Shown in pieces: positions 16,447 through 23,954 of a DNA stretch of 41,559 nucleotides. The stretch comes from an uncultured Chitinophagaceae bacterium (GTDB lineage: Bacteria; Bacteroidota; Bacteroidia; Chitinophagales; Chitinophagaceae), in NCBI GenBank assembly GCA_937858715.1, contig CALLZY010000216.1, forward strand, positions 1 to 41,559, written 5' to 3'. The first letter of the stretch is position 1; every line of letters starts with the position of its first letter. The notes under the pieces are model-generated. The model had not been told where the DNA came from. It did not search any database and saw only the letters and a list, made by a program, of their open reading frames with translations. The position numbers and the translations under genes are program-made.

Positions 16447-16453
16447 AGTAATA

Positions 16454-17086
16454 TTAGTCTTCCCTTGACATGCCATACAAAGAAGATGCGGAAGTTATTT
16501 TGTCAAAGAATGAGATTTGAATATTGTCAAACTTGTAGAATCCGGTTTTGTCATTAGCTTTTAAAATTATGTCACAGATTATTTTTATTTTGTCTTGTTC
16601 ACTATCGGAGCTTAGTTGCAATTTTTTGTGGTCTGCATAGATAAAATGATAACCAGGCATTATACTATACGATTGTTCTTCTGCACTATGGCAGAAAATA
16701 TATTCCGGTTTAATTTTCAATTCACGGTGGACTTTCTCAATAATTTGTTGCTTACAACGTCTTACAAGGTCGCTTAGGCAGTCAATTTTAAAAGAGTAAA
16801 TTGATGATACGGAAAAGTCACTCCAAACTTGTTTTTCAAAGTCAGCGGGATAGTTATACTTCGTCAAAAGGCTTTTAAAATGAGCTATTATTTGTCTGAA
16901 ATTTAACTTGGCAATTTCTTTTGCTCGTTTCACATCGTCAATTGATAACACCCAAATTGACATGTAATTTGTCCCTGAGTATTTTGTAAATAATGCGTCA
17001 ATGCTTAATGTTTTTAAAAAGTCATTAAACTCAATTGTCAGTGGGTCAAGTTCATCTACTTTACCGTTTTCGTAGTCTATTTTCAA
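16454..17086 (-). CDS. Orphan protein of unknown function
   Basis: I do not recognise this 210-residue protein. It has no signal peptide or membrane segment, is predicted cytoplasmic and mostly helical (RAKEIAKLNFRQIIAHFKSLLTKYNYPADF, residues about 55-85), with a Trp-containing N-terminal part and a charged middle (CLSDLVRRCKQQIIEKVHRELKIKPE). Codon use is AT-rich compared with the flanking housekeeping genes, which suits horizontal gain. The ATG at 17086 lies 41 bases after GCATATAAC (17127-17135), and the stop lies 7 bases before GTTATATGC, its complement. So the gene forms a neat unit with complementary ends, reminiscent of an integron cassette. Confidence 0.72.
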   Translation of the reverse strand: MKIDYENGKVDELDPLTIEFNDFLKTLSIDALFTKYSGTNYMSIWVLSIDDVKRAKEIAKLNFRQIIAHFKSLLTKYNYPADFEKQVWSDFSVSSIYSFKIDCLSDLVRRCKQQIIEKVHRELKIKPEYIFCHSAEEQSYSIMPGYHFIYADHKKLQLSSDSEQDKIKIICDIILKANDKTGFYKFDNIQISFFDKITSASSLYGMSRED

Positions 17087-17126
17087 ATTACAGTCTTTTG
17101 TTTAGTAGTAAGGGTTGTCAAATTAT

Positions 17127-17267
17127 TGCATATAACGATTGCATTTGTGCTATTGTACGCTATTATCCCAATTTCTTAACCCCTCAAAACCAACAAAATA
17201 GTAATATACATTTTGTACCTGCCTGCCGTCAGGTAGGTTGTCAATAGCGCCAATGCAATTTATCGCA
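17127..17267. repeat. Long imperfect palindrome with attC-like layout
   Basis: The left arm at 17138-17155 (ATTGCATTTGTGCTATTG) pairs with the right arm at 17242-17259 (CAATAGCGCCAATGCAAT) in 16 of 18 positions. The left arm is preceded by GCATATAAC and the right one followed by TTATCGC, which partly complement each other. An inner hairpin ACCTGCCTG-CCGT-CAGGTAGGT lies at 17217-17238. It is 141 bp long, in the size range of large integron attC sites. Confidence 0.6.
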
Positions 17268-17383
17268 AATCTTAATATGTGGCTACCGTAGTACTACGGT
17301 ATTTTATTTCGCAAGCCGCAAGCTGGCCCTCCTCTGTTCATATTCCCCCTTTTCCACCTCAAAACGGGCAGTTCCGGCATATA

Positions 17384-17545
17384 ACAGCCTCCGGCAAAAA
17401 AGAAAACTGCCTCTGGCAAAAAGAAAACTCCCTTCGGCAAAAAGAAAACTGCCTCCGGCAAAAGGTGTTCAGCTTACTGCAACGGGTGTTCGGGCTACTG
17501 CAACGGGTGTTCAGGCTACTGCAACGGGTGTTCAGCTTACTGCAA
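17384..17545. repeat. Two adjoining blocks of 21-bp tandem repeats
   Basis: Block 1 (about 17393-17462) repeats a unit of the form GGCAAAAAGAAAACTGCCTCC three to four times, with a small TGCC-TCC-GGCA hairpin. Block 2 (about 17466-17545) repeats GGTGTTCAGGCTACTGCAACG about four times. Both have a period of 21 bp and no unique spacers, so this is not CRISPR. Both strands stay open in one frame, as expected for a repeat period divisible by three. Confidence 0.8.
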
Positions 17546-17606
17546 AAGCAAAACGACCATCCAGCGCCTTGTTTCGCCGTACAGTAAACAGCTAAAAAAA
17601 ATAAAG

Positions 17607-18040
17607 ACTTGCAAGGCGAAACACAGCGCCTTTCGTTGCTCCGCCAAACAAGCAGCAGAGTCCCAAACAATCCCCTTACCAACACAAAGCAATCCCACAA
17701 TTACAAACTCTCCAGTGCGTTGGCCCGGAAAAAAGGCGGAGCATTCTTTTTTCCTTGACTTTTTTGTTACTTTTTTTGTCCAAGCCTGTCCGCCTCAGGC
17801 GGAAAAAAAGTAAGGAAAGAAAAAGATTCAAGGCGGGGCACAGCGCCTTTCGTTGCCCCGGATAGCAAGCAGCAGAGTCCCAAACAATTCCCTTACCAAT
17901 AAAAAAGAAACCCACAATTACAAACTCTCAAGTGCGTTGGCCGGCAAAACGGGCGGAGCATTCGTTTGTCCTTGATCTTTTGGTTCTTTTTTTGTCCAAG
18001 CCTGTCCGCCTCAGGCGGAAAAAAAGTAAATAAATAAAAA
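17607..18040. repeat. Tandem duplication of a ~217-bp non-coding unit
   Basis: Unit 1 is 17607-17824, unit 2 is 17825-18040. Both start with a CAAGGC...CACAGCGCCTTTCGTTGC block, then AAGCAGCAGAGTCCCAAACAA, CCACAATTACAAACTCTC, AGTGCGTTGGCC and GGCGGAGCATTC, and end with the hairpin TCCGCCT-C-AGGCGGA (17789-17803 and 18005-18019) followed by seven A. A third partial copy of the first bases (GATTCAAGGC) is at 18041. Confidence 0.82.
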
Positions 18041-18120
18041 GATTCAAGGCATTACATATCACTTCCCATTGCGCCCCGCCAGAAGCCACTAAATCAATCC
18101 CCCAAAAAACAAAAAGAAAA

Positions 18121-18870
18121 TTACCCTTCCAGGTGGATAGTAAACACAATCATCTTAGACTGTATTCTGTCAAATACATTTGAGTACTTGAGGTTAGCAT
18201 CACGGGCATGCATATTACTCATGCCATTGCTGATTTTAATCTCAGGAGAAAAAATAAAACTCTCGAAGAAGAAATTGAACCCGATGCCAAACTCCGGGCC
18301 GTGGTCAAACTTATTAATCTTCACCAGGTCTTCGGCCTTGCGGGCACGGGCATTGCTGGCCATGTCAATATCGGCCTTGTAGCCTGCCAGTGTATATACC
18401 CTGAAGTTGCCGATGCGGTCGCTCTGGAACTTGAGCTGCAGCGGAAAACTCATGATGATAGATTCCACCTTCTTGGTAACATCGGTACTGTTTTCCAGCG
18501 GGTCGGTGTATTTAAGTTTATAGTAGATGTTGCGTTCGATAAACATCAGCTGCGGGTTAAACCGCAACTGAAACCTGTTGCTGAGGCGGGCCGTGGCCTG
18601 CAGGCCGAGTGTAAGACCGCCGGAGTTGGTAGGCTCGGCCACCATCACACTGTCCTGGTTCAGAAAACTGTCGTGCAGCTCGGTATGAAAACGGGCCAGG
18701 TTAACCCCCACAGAAATGCCGAAGTAGTAAGGCTTGCTGTCGTGGTCTTCGTTCTTGATTTCTTTGCCCAATAACTGCGCCTGCATGGGGCTGCACAGCA
18801 GCACCATTGCCAGCGAAGCAAAGAGGAGAGAGAAGTTTATACAGGTTTTCGTCCTGAGTAGATGCAGCAT
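18121..18870 (-). CDS. porT: PorT-like outer membrane beta-barrel protein
   Basis: Outer membrane protein of 249 residues with a signal peptide (residues 1-32, SPMQAQ) and alternating beta-strands ending in an aromatic/hydrophobic strand. Seen: YYFGISVGVNLARFH near the N-terminus and FRVYTLAGYKADIDM in the middle, in line with PorT of the type IX secretion system. The location right after the menaquinone methyltransferase gene, with a 34-bp overlap, is an arrangement I recall for porT in Bacteroidota. It would help secretion of proteins such as the metalloprotease at 21601-23199. PorT rather than a generic porin-like barrel is a context-based call. Confidence 0.82.
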   Translation of the reverse strand: MLHLLRTKTCINFSLLFASLAMVLLCSPMQAQLLGKEIKNEDHDSKPYYFGISVGVNLARFHTELHDSFLNQDSVMVAEPTNSGGLTLGLQATARLSNRFQLRFNPQLMFIERNIYYKLKYTDPLENSTDVTKKVESIIMSFPLQLKFQSDRIGNFRVYTLAGYKADIDMASNARARKAEDLVKINKFDHGPEFGIGFNFFFESFIFSPEIKISNGMSNMHARDANLKYSNVFDRIQSKMIVFTIHLEG

Positions 18871-19589
18871 ATTCCTAAACTTAGCGGGGTAAAACCTGTA
18901 TCGGTGTATCCCAGTTTTGTTAAAATATCAGTCAGCCGGTGGCGGTCGGGAAAGGCATTGGTTGATTTGTTCAGGTACTCATACGCCTCAGTGTTCTGCC
19001 TGAACCATTTTGCCACCTGGGGAGCCACTATCCTCATGTAGAGGTTGTAGAGGCTTTTAACTGCCCGGCGTTTTGGCGTGGAAAACTCCAGCACCACCAG
19101 CCGGCCGCCGGGTTTTAACACCCGGAGCATTTCAGACAGTCCTTTTTCCAGGTTTTCAAAGTTGCGCACCCCGAAGGCCACCATCACGGCATCAAACGAA
19201 TAATCGGGATAGTTTATTGTTTCTGAATCGCCTTTGAAGAGCTGAATCACATTTGCAAGCCCTTCTTTTTCAACCTTTTTGCGTCCCATTTCCAGCATGC
19301 CCTCCGAAATGTCGATACCAGTGATTTGTGAGGGTTTTAGCATTTTAGCCGCCATAATGGCCATATCGCCGGTGCCGGTGGCCACATCCAGTATTTGCTG
19401 CGGATGTTCTTTGCCCAGCAGTTTGATTGCCTTTTTGCGCCAGCCCACATCAGTGCGGGCCGACAGAAAGCGGTTCATGAGGTCGTAGCGAAAAGCGATG
19501 CGGTCGAACATTTCGGCCACCTGCTCTTTCTTCCCTTTTTCAGATTCTTTGAAAGGGGTAATATGATCATGCGGTAATGGGTCAGACAT
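18837..19589 (-). CDS. menG: Demethylmenaquinone/ubiquinone methyltransferase (MenG/UbiE)
   Basis: SAM-dependent methyltransferase for the last step of menaquinone synthesis. About 250 residues from the ATG at 19589. Seen: SAM motif ILDVATGTGDMAIMAA, the family segment FDRIAFRYDLMNRFLS near the N-terminus, DAVMVAFGVRNFENLEKGL and the ending TGFTPLSLGICCIYSGRK. An ATG 9 bases upstream is inside the -7 promoter box, so the inner one is preferred. The mRNA appears leaderless. The gene overlaps porT by 34 bp. Menaquinone is the usual quinone of the phylum. Confidence 0.95.
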   Translation of the reverse strand: MSDPLPHDHITPFKESEKGKKEQVAEMFDRIAFRYDLMNRFLSARTDVGWRKKAIKLLGKEHPQQILDVATGTGDMAIMAAKMLKPSQITGIDISEGMLEMGRKKVEKEGLANVIQLFKGDSETINYPDYSFDAVMVAFGVRNFENLEKGLSEMLRVLKPGGRLVVLEFSTPKRRAVKSLYNLYMRIVAPQVAKWFRQNTEAYEYLNKSTNAFPDRHRLTDILTKLGYTDTGFTPLSLGICCIYSGRKPV

Positions 19590-19595
19590 GGGGTG

Positions 19596-19603
19596 CAAAG
19601 GTA
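19596..19603 (-). promoter_or_regulatory. -7 element of menG
   Basis: TACCTTTG on the minus strand matches TAnnTTTG in full and lies 7 bases before the ATG at 19589, so transcription should start at or near the start codon. The region where -33 should be is filled by the heptamer array and has no TTG at the right place. Confidence 0.6.
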
Positions 19604-19609
19604 AGGGTT

Positions 19610-19686
19610 CTGGTTGCTGGTTTGTTGCTGATGATTGCTTGTTGCTTCTGACATCCGACCTCCGACCTCTGACGTCCGGCCTCTTC
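19610..19686. repeat. Array of eleven degenerate 7-bp repeats
   Basis: Eleven heptamers in perfect register between the divergent menG and engB genes. It starts with CTGGTTG, CTGGTTT, GTTGCTG and drifts to CATCCGA, CCTCCGA, CCTCTGA, CGTCCGG. So two heptamer types (CTGGTTG-like and CCTCCGA-like) share one array. The same types recur near dnaX and inside the E2 gene. Confidence 0.85.
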
Positions 19687-19727
19687 CTTATTGCTCATTC
19701 AGCAATTTGCATTTACTTCGCTGCATT

Positions 19728-20375
19728 ATGGCGACAGAGATTATTTCAGCCCAGTATTTAGTAAGCAGTGCCACACACAAGCAATGCCCCAAGGCCGACA
19801 GGCCCGAGTATGCTTTTATCGGGCGGAGCAATGTGGGCAAGTCATCGCTGATAAATATGATTACCGGCCAGACAAAACTTGCCAAGACTTCGGCCACACC
19901 GGGCAAAACACAGCTCATTAATCATTTTGCAATTACGTCAAGGCATAAGAACAAACAGGGTAAAACCACTGAACAAAACTGGTACATTGTTGACCTGCCC
20001 GGCTATGGTTATGCCACCGTATCGCAAAAGGCCCGCAATAACTGGGAGAACATGATTGAGTCGTACATCCGTAAACGGGAAAACCTGGGCTGTCTTTTTG
20101 TATTGATTGACAGCCGCCACGAGCCACAGAAAGTGGATATTGATTTTATCCGACAGTTAGGGGAGTGGCAGGTGCCTTTCGTTGTTGTTTTTACCAAGTC
20201 GGATAAAAATAAACCCGGAGGTACCAAGCGCCGGGTAGAAATGTTTATCGGAAAACTGCTGGAAGAGTGGGAGGAAGCCCCGCCTTACTTCGTCACCTCT
20301 GCGGTTGAAAAGAGTGGAAGGGAAGATTTGCTGAACTATCTTTTTGACTTAAACAGTACATTTACAGTCGTTTAA
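19728..20375 (+). CDS. engB: Ribosome biogenesis GTPase EngB (YihA/YsxC)
   Basis: Essential GTPase for assembly of the large ribosomal subunit, 215 residues. Seen: G1 GRSNVGKSS (32-40), G2 TPGKT (57-61), G3 DLPGYG, G4 TKSDK and G5 TSAVEKSG. The frame is open for 31 more codons upstream to a TTG at 19635, but those residues come from the heptamer array (SDIRPPTSDVRP), so the ATG at 19728 is the start. It stands divergent from menG. Confidence 0.96.
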   Translation: MATEIISAQYLVSSATHKQCPKADRPEYAFIGRSNVGKSSLINMITGQTKLAKTSATPGKTQLINHFAITSRHKNKQGKTTEQNWYIVDLPGYGYATVSQKARNNWENMIESYIRKRENLGCLFVLIDSRHEPQKVDIDFIRQLGEWQVPFVVVFTKSDKNKPGGTKRRVEMFIGKLLEEWEEAPPYFVTSAVEKSGREDLLNYLFDLNSTFTVV

Positions 20376-20399
20376 ATTTATTAAAATAATAATATAGAC

Positions 20400-20428
20400 T
20401 TGCCATTAGTTATTAATTATTATCTTGC
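20400..20428 (+). promoter_or_regulatory. Possible promoter of the small secreted protein genes
   Basis: TTG (20400-20402), 18 bp, TATCTTGC (20421-20428). The -7 box is a variant with TTGC in place of TTTG. It lies 18 bases before the ATG at 20447. Confidence 0.4.
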
Positions 20429-20446
20429 AGCCAATACAAGCTACAT

Positions 20447-20647
20447 ATGAGGAATATCTTATCCGAAAGAAATATTGTTGTCGCACTCTTCGTAATGGTG
20501 CTGATAACTTTCTCAATGGCCCAGGAGGATGCCAAGAAAATGGAGCGGATGCAAAAAGGCATAAGTTCCGGTACAGCCGGCAGTACAATAGTTGAAAGTA
20601 CGGAGGTGCCTGGTACAGATACGCTGATCTTCACAACCGCTAAATAA
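20447..20647 (+). CDS. Small secreted protein, unknown
   Basis: 66 residues with a charged N-terminus (MRNILSERN), a hydrophobic core (IVVALFVMVLITFSMAQ) and a probable signal peptidase site after the AQ pair. The mature peptide of about 40 residues is charged (EDAKKMERMQ) and ends in a Thr/Ser-rich tail. No family recognised. It has a plausible promoter and lies 24 bp before a second small secreted protein gene, so both are probably real and co-transcribed. Confidence 0.62.
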   Translation: MRNILSERNIVVALFVMVLITFSMAQEDAKKMERMQKGISSGTAGSTIVESTEVPGTDTLIFTTAK

Positions 20648-20671
20648 ATTCATTCAGAAATAATATCGTTT

Positions 20672-20989
20672 ATGGGTTTACGTAAAGTACTCCTGCTGTT
20701 AACATTTGTTGCAGTTGTAAGCAGCAATGCGCAACAGCCTGTTGCAAAAGACACTTTAATACTGCCATCAGATACAACTTCATTGTCAAAGCCTGTTGAA
20801 AGTTCTTACAAAGACACTTACGTTTTTAAGTCCAACATAGATGCCCTGATTGCTCTGCAGAAAGAAAATAACCGGAAACAAAAAAGAGCGGCCATTACCC
20901 GAATAGCATTGGGGCTGGGATTTCTCGGAGTGTTGATTGCCGGCTTGCTTCGCAGAAGAAAGAAAACCGGCACTTCAGGCAGTAAGTAA
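20672..20989 (+). CDS. Small membrane protein with signal peptide, unknown
   Basis: 105 residues. A signal peptide (residues 1-21, VSSNAQQ) is followed by a Thr/Ser-rich region, a heptad-like charged stretch (LIALQKENNRKQKRAAITRIA) and a C-terminal membrane segment (LGLGFLGVLIAGLLRRRKK) with positive charges after it. It should be anchored by the C-terminus with most of the chain in the periplasm. No family recognised. Second gene of a small operon with the preceding secreted peptide. Confidence 0.68.
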   Translation: MGLRKVLLLLTFVAVVSSNAQQPVAKDTLILPSDTTSLSKPVESSYKDTYVFKSNIDALIALQKENNRKQKRAAITRIALGLGFLGVLIAGLLRRRKKTGTSGSK

Positions 20990-20997
20990 CCCCGGAA

Positions 20998-21471
20998 TCA
21001 GTTCACTACTTTATTAGCGCAGCTGCTGCTGGCAAAAGCTTCGGGTTTGGCTTTAAAGGCAAACCCCATACCCAAAATATAGCCCATAGCTTCTTTAAGT
21101 GCATCATTACTCTTGAAGTTGGGATTAGTATTAATGTCTGCATGTACTTCCATATCTACATTGTAGATGGTAAACAGGTTGCAGAGTTCGTAAGCAATCT
21201 CAATACTTTTTGCCACTTCCATCAGCATTCTTTCTTTTATAGTAAAAGGCTGGGTTGTCCGGTCATTATGAATAAACATAAAACCTCCTTGTCCTTCCCG
21301 TAAGAAAACAATTACTGTTGCAAACTCTGTTTCTCTTGCTTTAACCTGGCTGTCGGTACCGATGCAGACTTTAAGCCGGTGTCCGGCTTCGGTTTCCCTG
21401 CGGATGGCATTTTCTACTGCAGAATAGATAGGTAATTCAATAGGGTCACCGTTAAATTTCCTCCATCGCAT
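20998..21471 (-). CDS. RNase H-like YkuK-family protein (DUF458)
   Basis: Protein of 157 residues from ATG 21471 with the RNase H-like fold of B. subtilis YkuK. Seen: VCIGTDSQVK (a GTDS motif with a probable catalytic Asp), FMFIHNDRTTQ, and VDMEVHADINTNPNFKS with a second acidic cluster. The biochemical role is not established. A longer frame to 21516 exists, but its extra residues are encoded by the upstream terminator hairpin, so 21471 is preferred. The ending AFASSSCANKVVN is usual for the family. Confidence 0.82.
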   Translation of the reverse strand: MRWRKFNGDPIELPIYSAVENAIRRETEAGHRLKVCIGTDSQVKARETEFATVIVFLREGQGGFMFIHNDRTTQPFTIKERMLMEVAKSIEIAYELCNLFTIYNVDMEVHADINTNPNFKSNDALKEAMGYILGMGFAFKAKPEAFASSSCANKVVN

Positions 21472-21505
21472 AAAAAAAGGTTTTCCCAAGTTAAAGGAAA
21501 ACCTT
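21472..21505 (-). terminator. Terminator of the secreted metalloprotease, touching the next ATG
   Basis: On the minus strand AAGGTTTTCC (21496-21505) pairs with GGAAAACCTT (21477-21486) over a 9-base loop and is followed by a T run that ends at 21472, one base before the ATG of the YkuK-like gene. It fits a rho-independent terminator for the metalloprotease transcript. Confidence 0.75.
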
Positions 21506-21520
21506 CTGAAAAACAAAAAA

Positions 21521-21547
21521 GAGTACGGATTAAGAGAGTACGGATTA
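21521..21547. repeat. Short direct repeat GAGTACGGATTA x2
   Basis: GAGTACGGATTA occurs at 21521-21532 and 21536-21547, a 15-bp period, between the metalloprotease stop and its terminator. Confidence 0.6.
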
Positions 21548-21600
21548 TCACACTGTTACCTGTATCATAATCAAATCAGGTTAACAGCATAGGTAAAAGT

Positions 21601-23199
21601 TTAATGGCGGATTAGTTTGTCGGTCCATTGTTCACCGGCGTTTGAATATCTTATTATATACATGCCAACTGAAAGTGCAGCACCGCTGATATTGTTGATG
21701 CCGCTGGTTAACCGGCCTTTTGCAACAGGGCGGCCATTCAGATCAAACACAGCGTAATCAAAGTTACCCGGGCTTGACACCCTGATATTTTCGGTGCCGA
21801 TAACATTCGTCACCAGTTTGGGAATATCATTGGTTCCGGTATTGCGAAGGGTAACCATATTTGAGTAGTAGTGCTTGCCATTATCGAATGTTACACTCAG
21901 TCTGTAAATAGCAGTAGTGGAAACAAATGGTTTGTAAGTATAGGTGCGGGAGGCAGCATCGGCAGTTACCACCGGAGTGAAACTGATACCGTCTGCAGAT
22001 ACTTCCAGCACTTGAGAGGTTACTTGCTCATCGGCATCAATAACCCAGCTAAGTTTGTGTTTGTCACCGCTTATTTCGCCTTGCAGTTTCAGCAGGCGAA
22101 GTGGCAAAGTGCCGTTAAGGATTTTTCCTGTTAAAGAATATGAACCCAGGCTTGCATAGTTAGGTGCGTAGATGTTTCCTTTTCCTTCAATACGCAGGTA
22201 ATATGTGCCGGCGTTAAGGGTTGTGTCAATAACAGAGTTCAGAAGTGTTCCGGGATTGTAAATATTAAGCTGCGATTGAGAACTGTTGAACAAAGTAACC
22301 TGCAGATCAAGATTGGAGCCGGCATTACTTGTTCCTACATTATAAGGAATTGCATCTAATTGAAATCTCCCGTTAGATGGTTGTGTAAACTTGATCATAT
22401 CCTGATCGGTACTTTGGGTAATGATTCCGCTTACTGTAAACTGGTTAGAAACAAAGGGAATATTGGTGGCCCCGGCAAATGTGGCAGCATACTCATCGGT
22501 GCGGTAGCTGATGCCGTTATTATTTGTAATTACAGTGAGATCGTTTTGTACTGTGGCACATCCGTAAGGATTTGGGCCACTGTTCCAAAGGGTCAGGTTT
22601 CTGCTGTATCCCACACCCATAATAGGCGCCCAGCTGATTTCTCCGGTGCCAGTTCCATTGTTATAGTCTGAGGTTTTTACACAGTTGGCATCATATAATG
22701 CCTGGTGATACAAGCCCAGAGTATGGCCTGCTTCATGAGAGGCAGCTTCAGAGATATTCTTTACACTATTGTTGTGCAGAGAAGTGAATACAAAGCAAGG
22801 AGTGTCATCACCCCAGGTAAACGAGCCAACAAAGGCTACTCCTCCTGCTGATCCGTACCATTCCCAACTGGTGGTAAGGATTACCCTGGTCCGGCTGGTT
22901 ATTGGGGCGGCAAAATACCTGGTAGAATCAGTCGTTACGTTAACCTGGAACGGACGATAGTCTTCAGCTACCCTGTTAAATACTTCGGTAATACCCGCAG
23001 CACTCAATGTAGTTGCACCGCAATAGATAGGACCAGCATAGTTCCAGCTGGTATTATCTACAGTATGGCCATCAAAATCCAGGAAGATAACCGCCGAAGC
23101 CGAGGGATTGCTGCTCAGCACGGGGAACTGGGCTTTACCGGATTGAGCAATATTGATGAAGGATAGCAACAATACTGCAGTTTTCAAATAGGTTTTCAT
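21601..23199 (-). CDS. Secreted zinc metalloprotease with type IX secretion sorting domain
   Basis: Extracellular protease of 532 residues. Signal peptide 1-24; zincin motif HEAGHTLGLYH (His155, Glu156, His159, His165), with a Met-turn at Met194 (APIMGVGY), so a metzincin-type protease with all catalytic residues. Residues about 255-360 look like a bacterial pre-peptidase (PPC-like) beta domain (STDQDMIKFTQPSNGRFQ). The last 80 residues are a type A T9SS C-terminal sorting domain (ALSVGMYIIRYSNAGEQWTDKLIRH). It is to be exported by the type IX system, of which porT lies nearby. Target proteins are unknown. Confidence 0.93.
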   Translation of the reverse strand: MKTYLKTAVLLLSFINIAQSGKAQFPVLSSNPSASAVIFLDFDGHTVDNTSWNYAGPIYCGATTLSAAGITEVFNRVAEDYRPFQVNVTTDSTRYFAAPITSRTRVILTTSWEWYGSAGGVAFVGSFTWGDDTPCFVFTSLHNNSVKNISEAASHEAGHTLGLYHQALYDANCVKTSDYNNGTGTGEISWAPIMGVGYSRNLTLWNSGPNPYGCATVQNDLTVITNNNGISYRTDEYAATFAGATNIPFVSNQFTVSGIITQSTDQDMIKFTQPSNGRFQLDAIPYNVGTSNAGSNLDLQVTLFNSSQSQLNIYNPGTLLNSVIDTTLNAGTYYLRIEGKGNIYAPNYASLGSYSLTGKILNGTLPLRLLKLQGEISGDKHKLSWVIDADEQVTSQVLEVSADGISFTPVVTADAASRTYTYKPFVSTTAIYRLSVTFDNGKHYYSNMVTLRNTGTNDIPKLVTNVIGTENIRVSSPGNFDYAVFDLNGRPVAKGRLTSGINNISGAALSVGMYIIRYSNAGEQWTDKLIRH

Positions 23200-23286
23200 A
23201 CAGATGGATTTTTTTGTTTTTCAATAGGTACGTATCAGATAGGGTATGGATTAAAAAACGGGCCAATGCTTTGATAACATTTTGCG

Positions 23287-23760
23287 TTATTCATTAATCA
23301 GGTCATAAAAATTCTTTTTTAACAAAACCAGGCTCCCGTCAATTTCTTTTAACTCGAACAGGTCGCCGTTTTTCAGGCTTATCAGCCGGCCAGTATAGCT
23401 AAACCCGCCCTCTTCTTTAGCAATGCGGGTAATTGACAATGTGGCACCGGGATAATTAGTGGAACGAAGCACAATCGTATTTACTGTGTTATTATACTTG
23501 CTGGCAGATGAGGCGACTGATCCTTCAAAGCGGATGCTGTTGTCTGCACTGAACTTTATATCGGCAGGCTGTCCCGGTTGTTTGGTCAGTACATCATTAA
23601 TGACGACTTTTTCCAGAATTATTTTGTTCGGGAGGTTGCTAAAGAGTTTCGGCTTATTATTATCCGGCTCATTAACAGGCGAATCGCCATGTTGTGCTGA
23701 GGCGGCGACGCCAATAAAAACTGTGCATAAGCACATAAGTGCGGTACGAAGGTTTTTCAT
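23287..23760 (-). CDS. Secreted protein of unknown function
   Basis: 157 residues from the ATG at 23760, which gives a clean signal peptide (MKNLRTALMCLCTVFIGVAASAQ). A 13-residue longer start is possible but would put a charged segment in front of the signal peptide. The mature part is beta-rich (IILEKVVINDVLTKQPGQ, then LSITRIAKEEGGFSYTGRLISLKNGDLFELKEIDG). No domain recognised. It is upstream of the metalloprotease on the same strand but 87 bp apart. Confidence 0.72.
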   Translation of the reverse strand: MKNLRTALMCLCTVFIGVAASAQHGDSPVNEPDNNKPKLFSNLPNKIILEKVVINDVLTKQPGQPADIKFSADNSIRFEGSVASSASKYNNTVNTIVLRSTNYPGATLSITRIAKEEGGFSYTGRLISLKNGDLFELKEIDGSLVLLKKNFYDLINE

Positions 23761-23954
23761 CTTAACAGTTTTAAATAAAAGGATTTTAACTCGCAACATT
23801 TTCAGGTGTTGCAGTCTTCAGAGCAGGTACGGATGAACAAAGGTTTGCTAATTATTTTTTAGGCGCAAAGTGTTTTTAAGAGATTCTTCAGGAAAAAAGT
23901 GATAATACTCGATAGCAAATCGTAAAACTCCGTCTGGTTAAGTATAAGGCTGTA

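Larger units (their letters stand above)
16122..16453. other. Gene-free stretch with repeats (332 bp)
   Basis: No credible gene. It holds a short inverted repeat TGAACTG (16232-16238) with CAGTTCA (16431-16437), the near-palindrome at 16332-16349, and the diverged ~100-bp repeat at 16351-16446. GCCTACAAC at 16212-16220 resembles the GCATATAAC end seen elsewhere. Confidence 0.7.
17087..18120. other. Repeat-rich gene-free region (about 1 kb)
   Basis: No convincing gene on either strand. Contents in order: a long imperfect palindrome (17127-17267), two blocks of 21-bp tandem repeats (17384-17545), and a 217-bp tandem duplication (17607-18040), each unit with a hairpin. Open frames across it are short, differ between repeat units and have the low complexity of the repeats. 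Confidence 0.8.

Noticed and set aside
17384-17545. CRISPR array
   Set aside because: The repeats are adjacent, with no unique spacers, and no cas genes are present.
17359-18149. Several open frames of 70-113 residues on both strands in the repeat region
   Set aside because: They follow the 21-bp and 217-bp repeat units, have low complexity and no start signals.
19635-19727. N-terminal extension of EngB
   Set aside because: It would be encoded by the heptamer array; the family start is the ATG at 19728.
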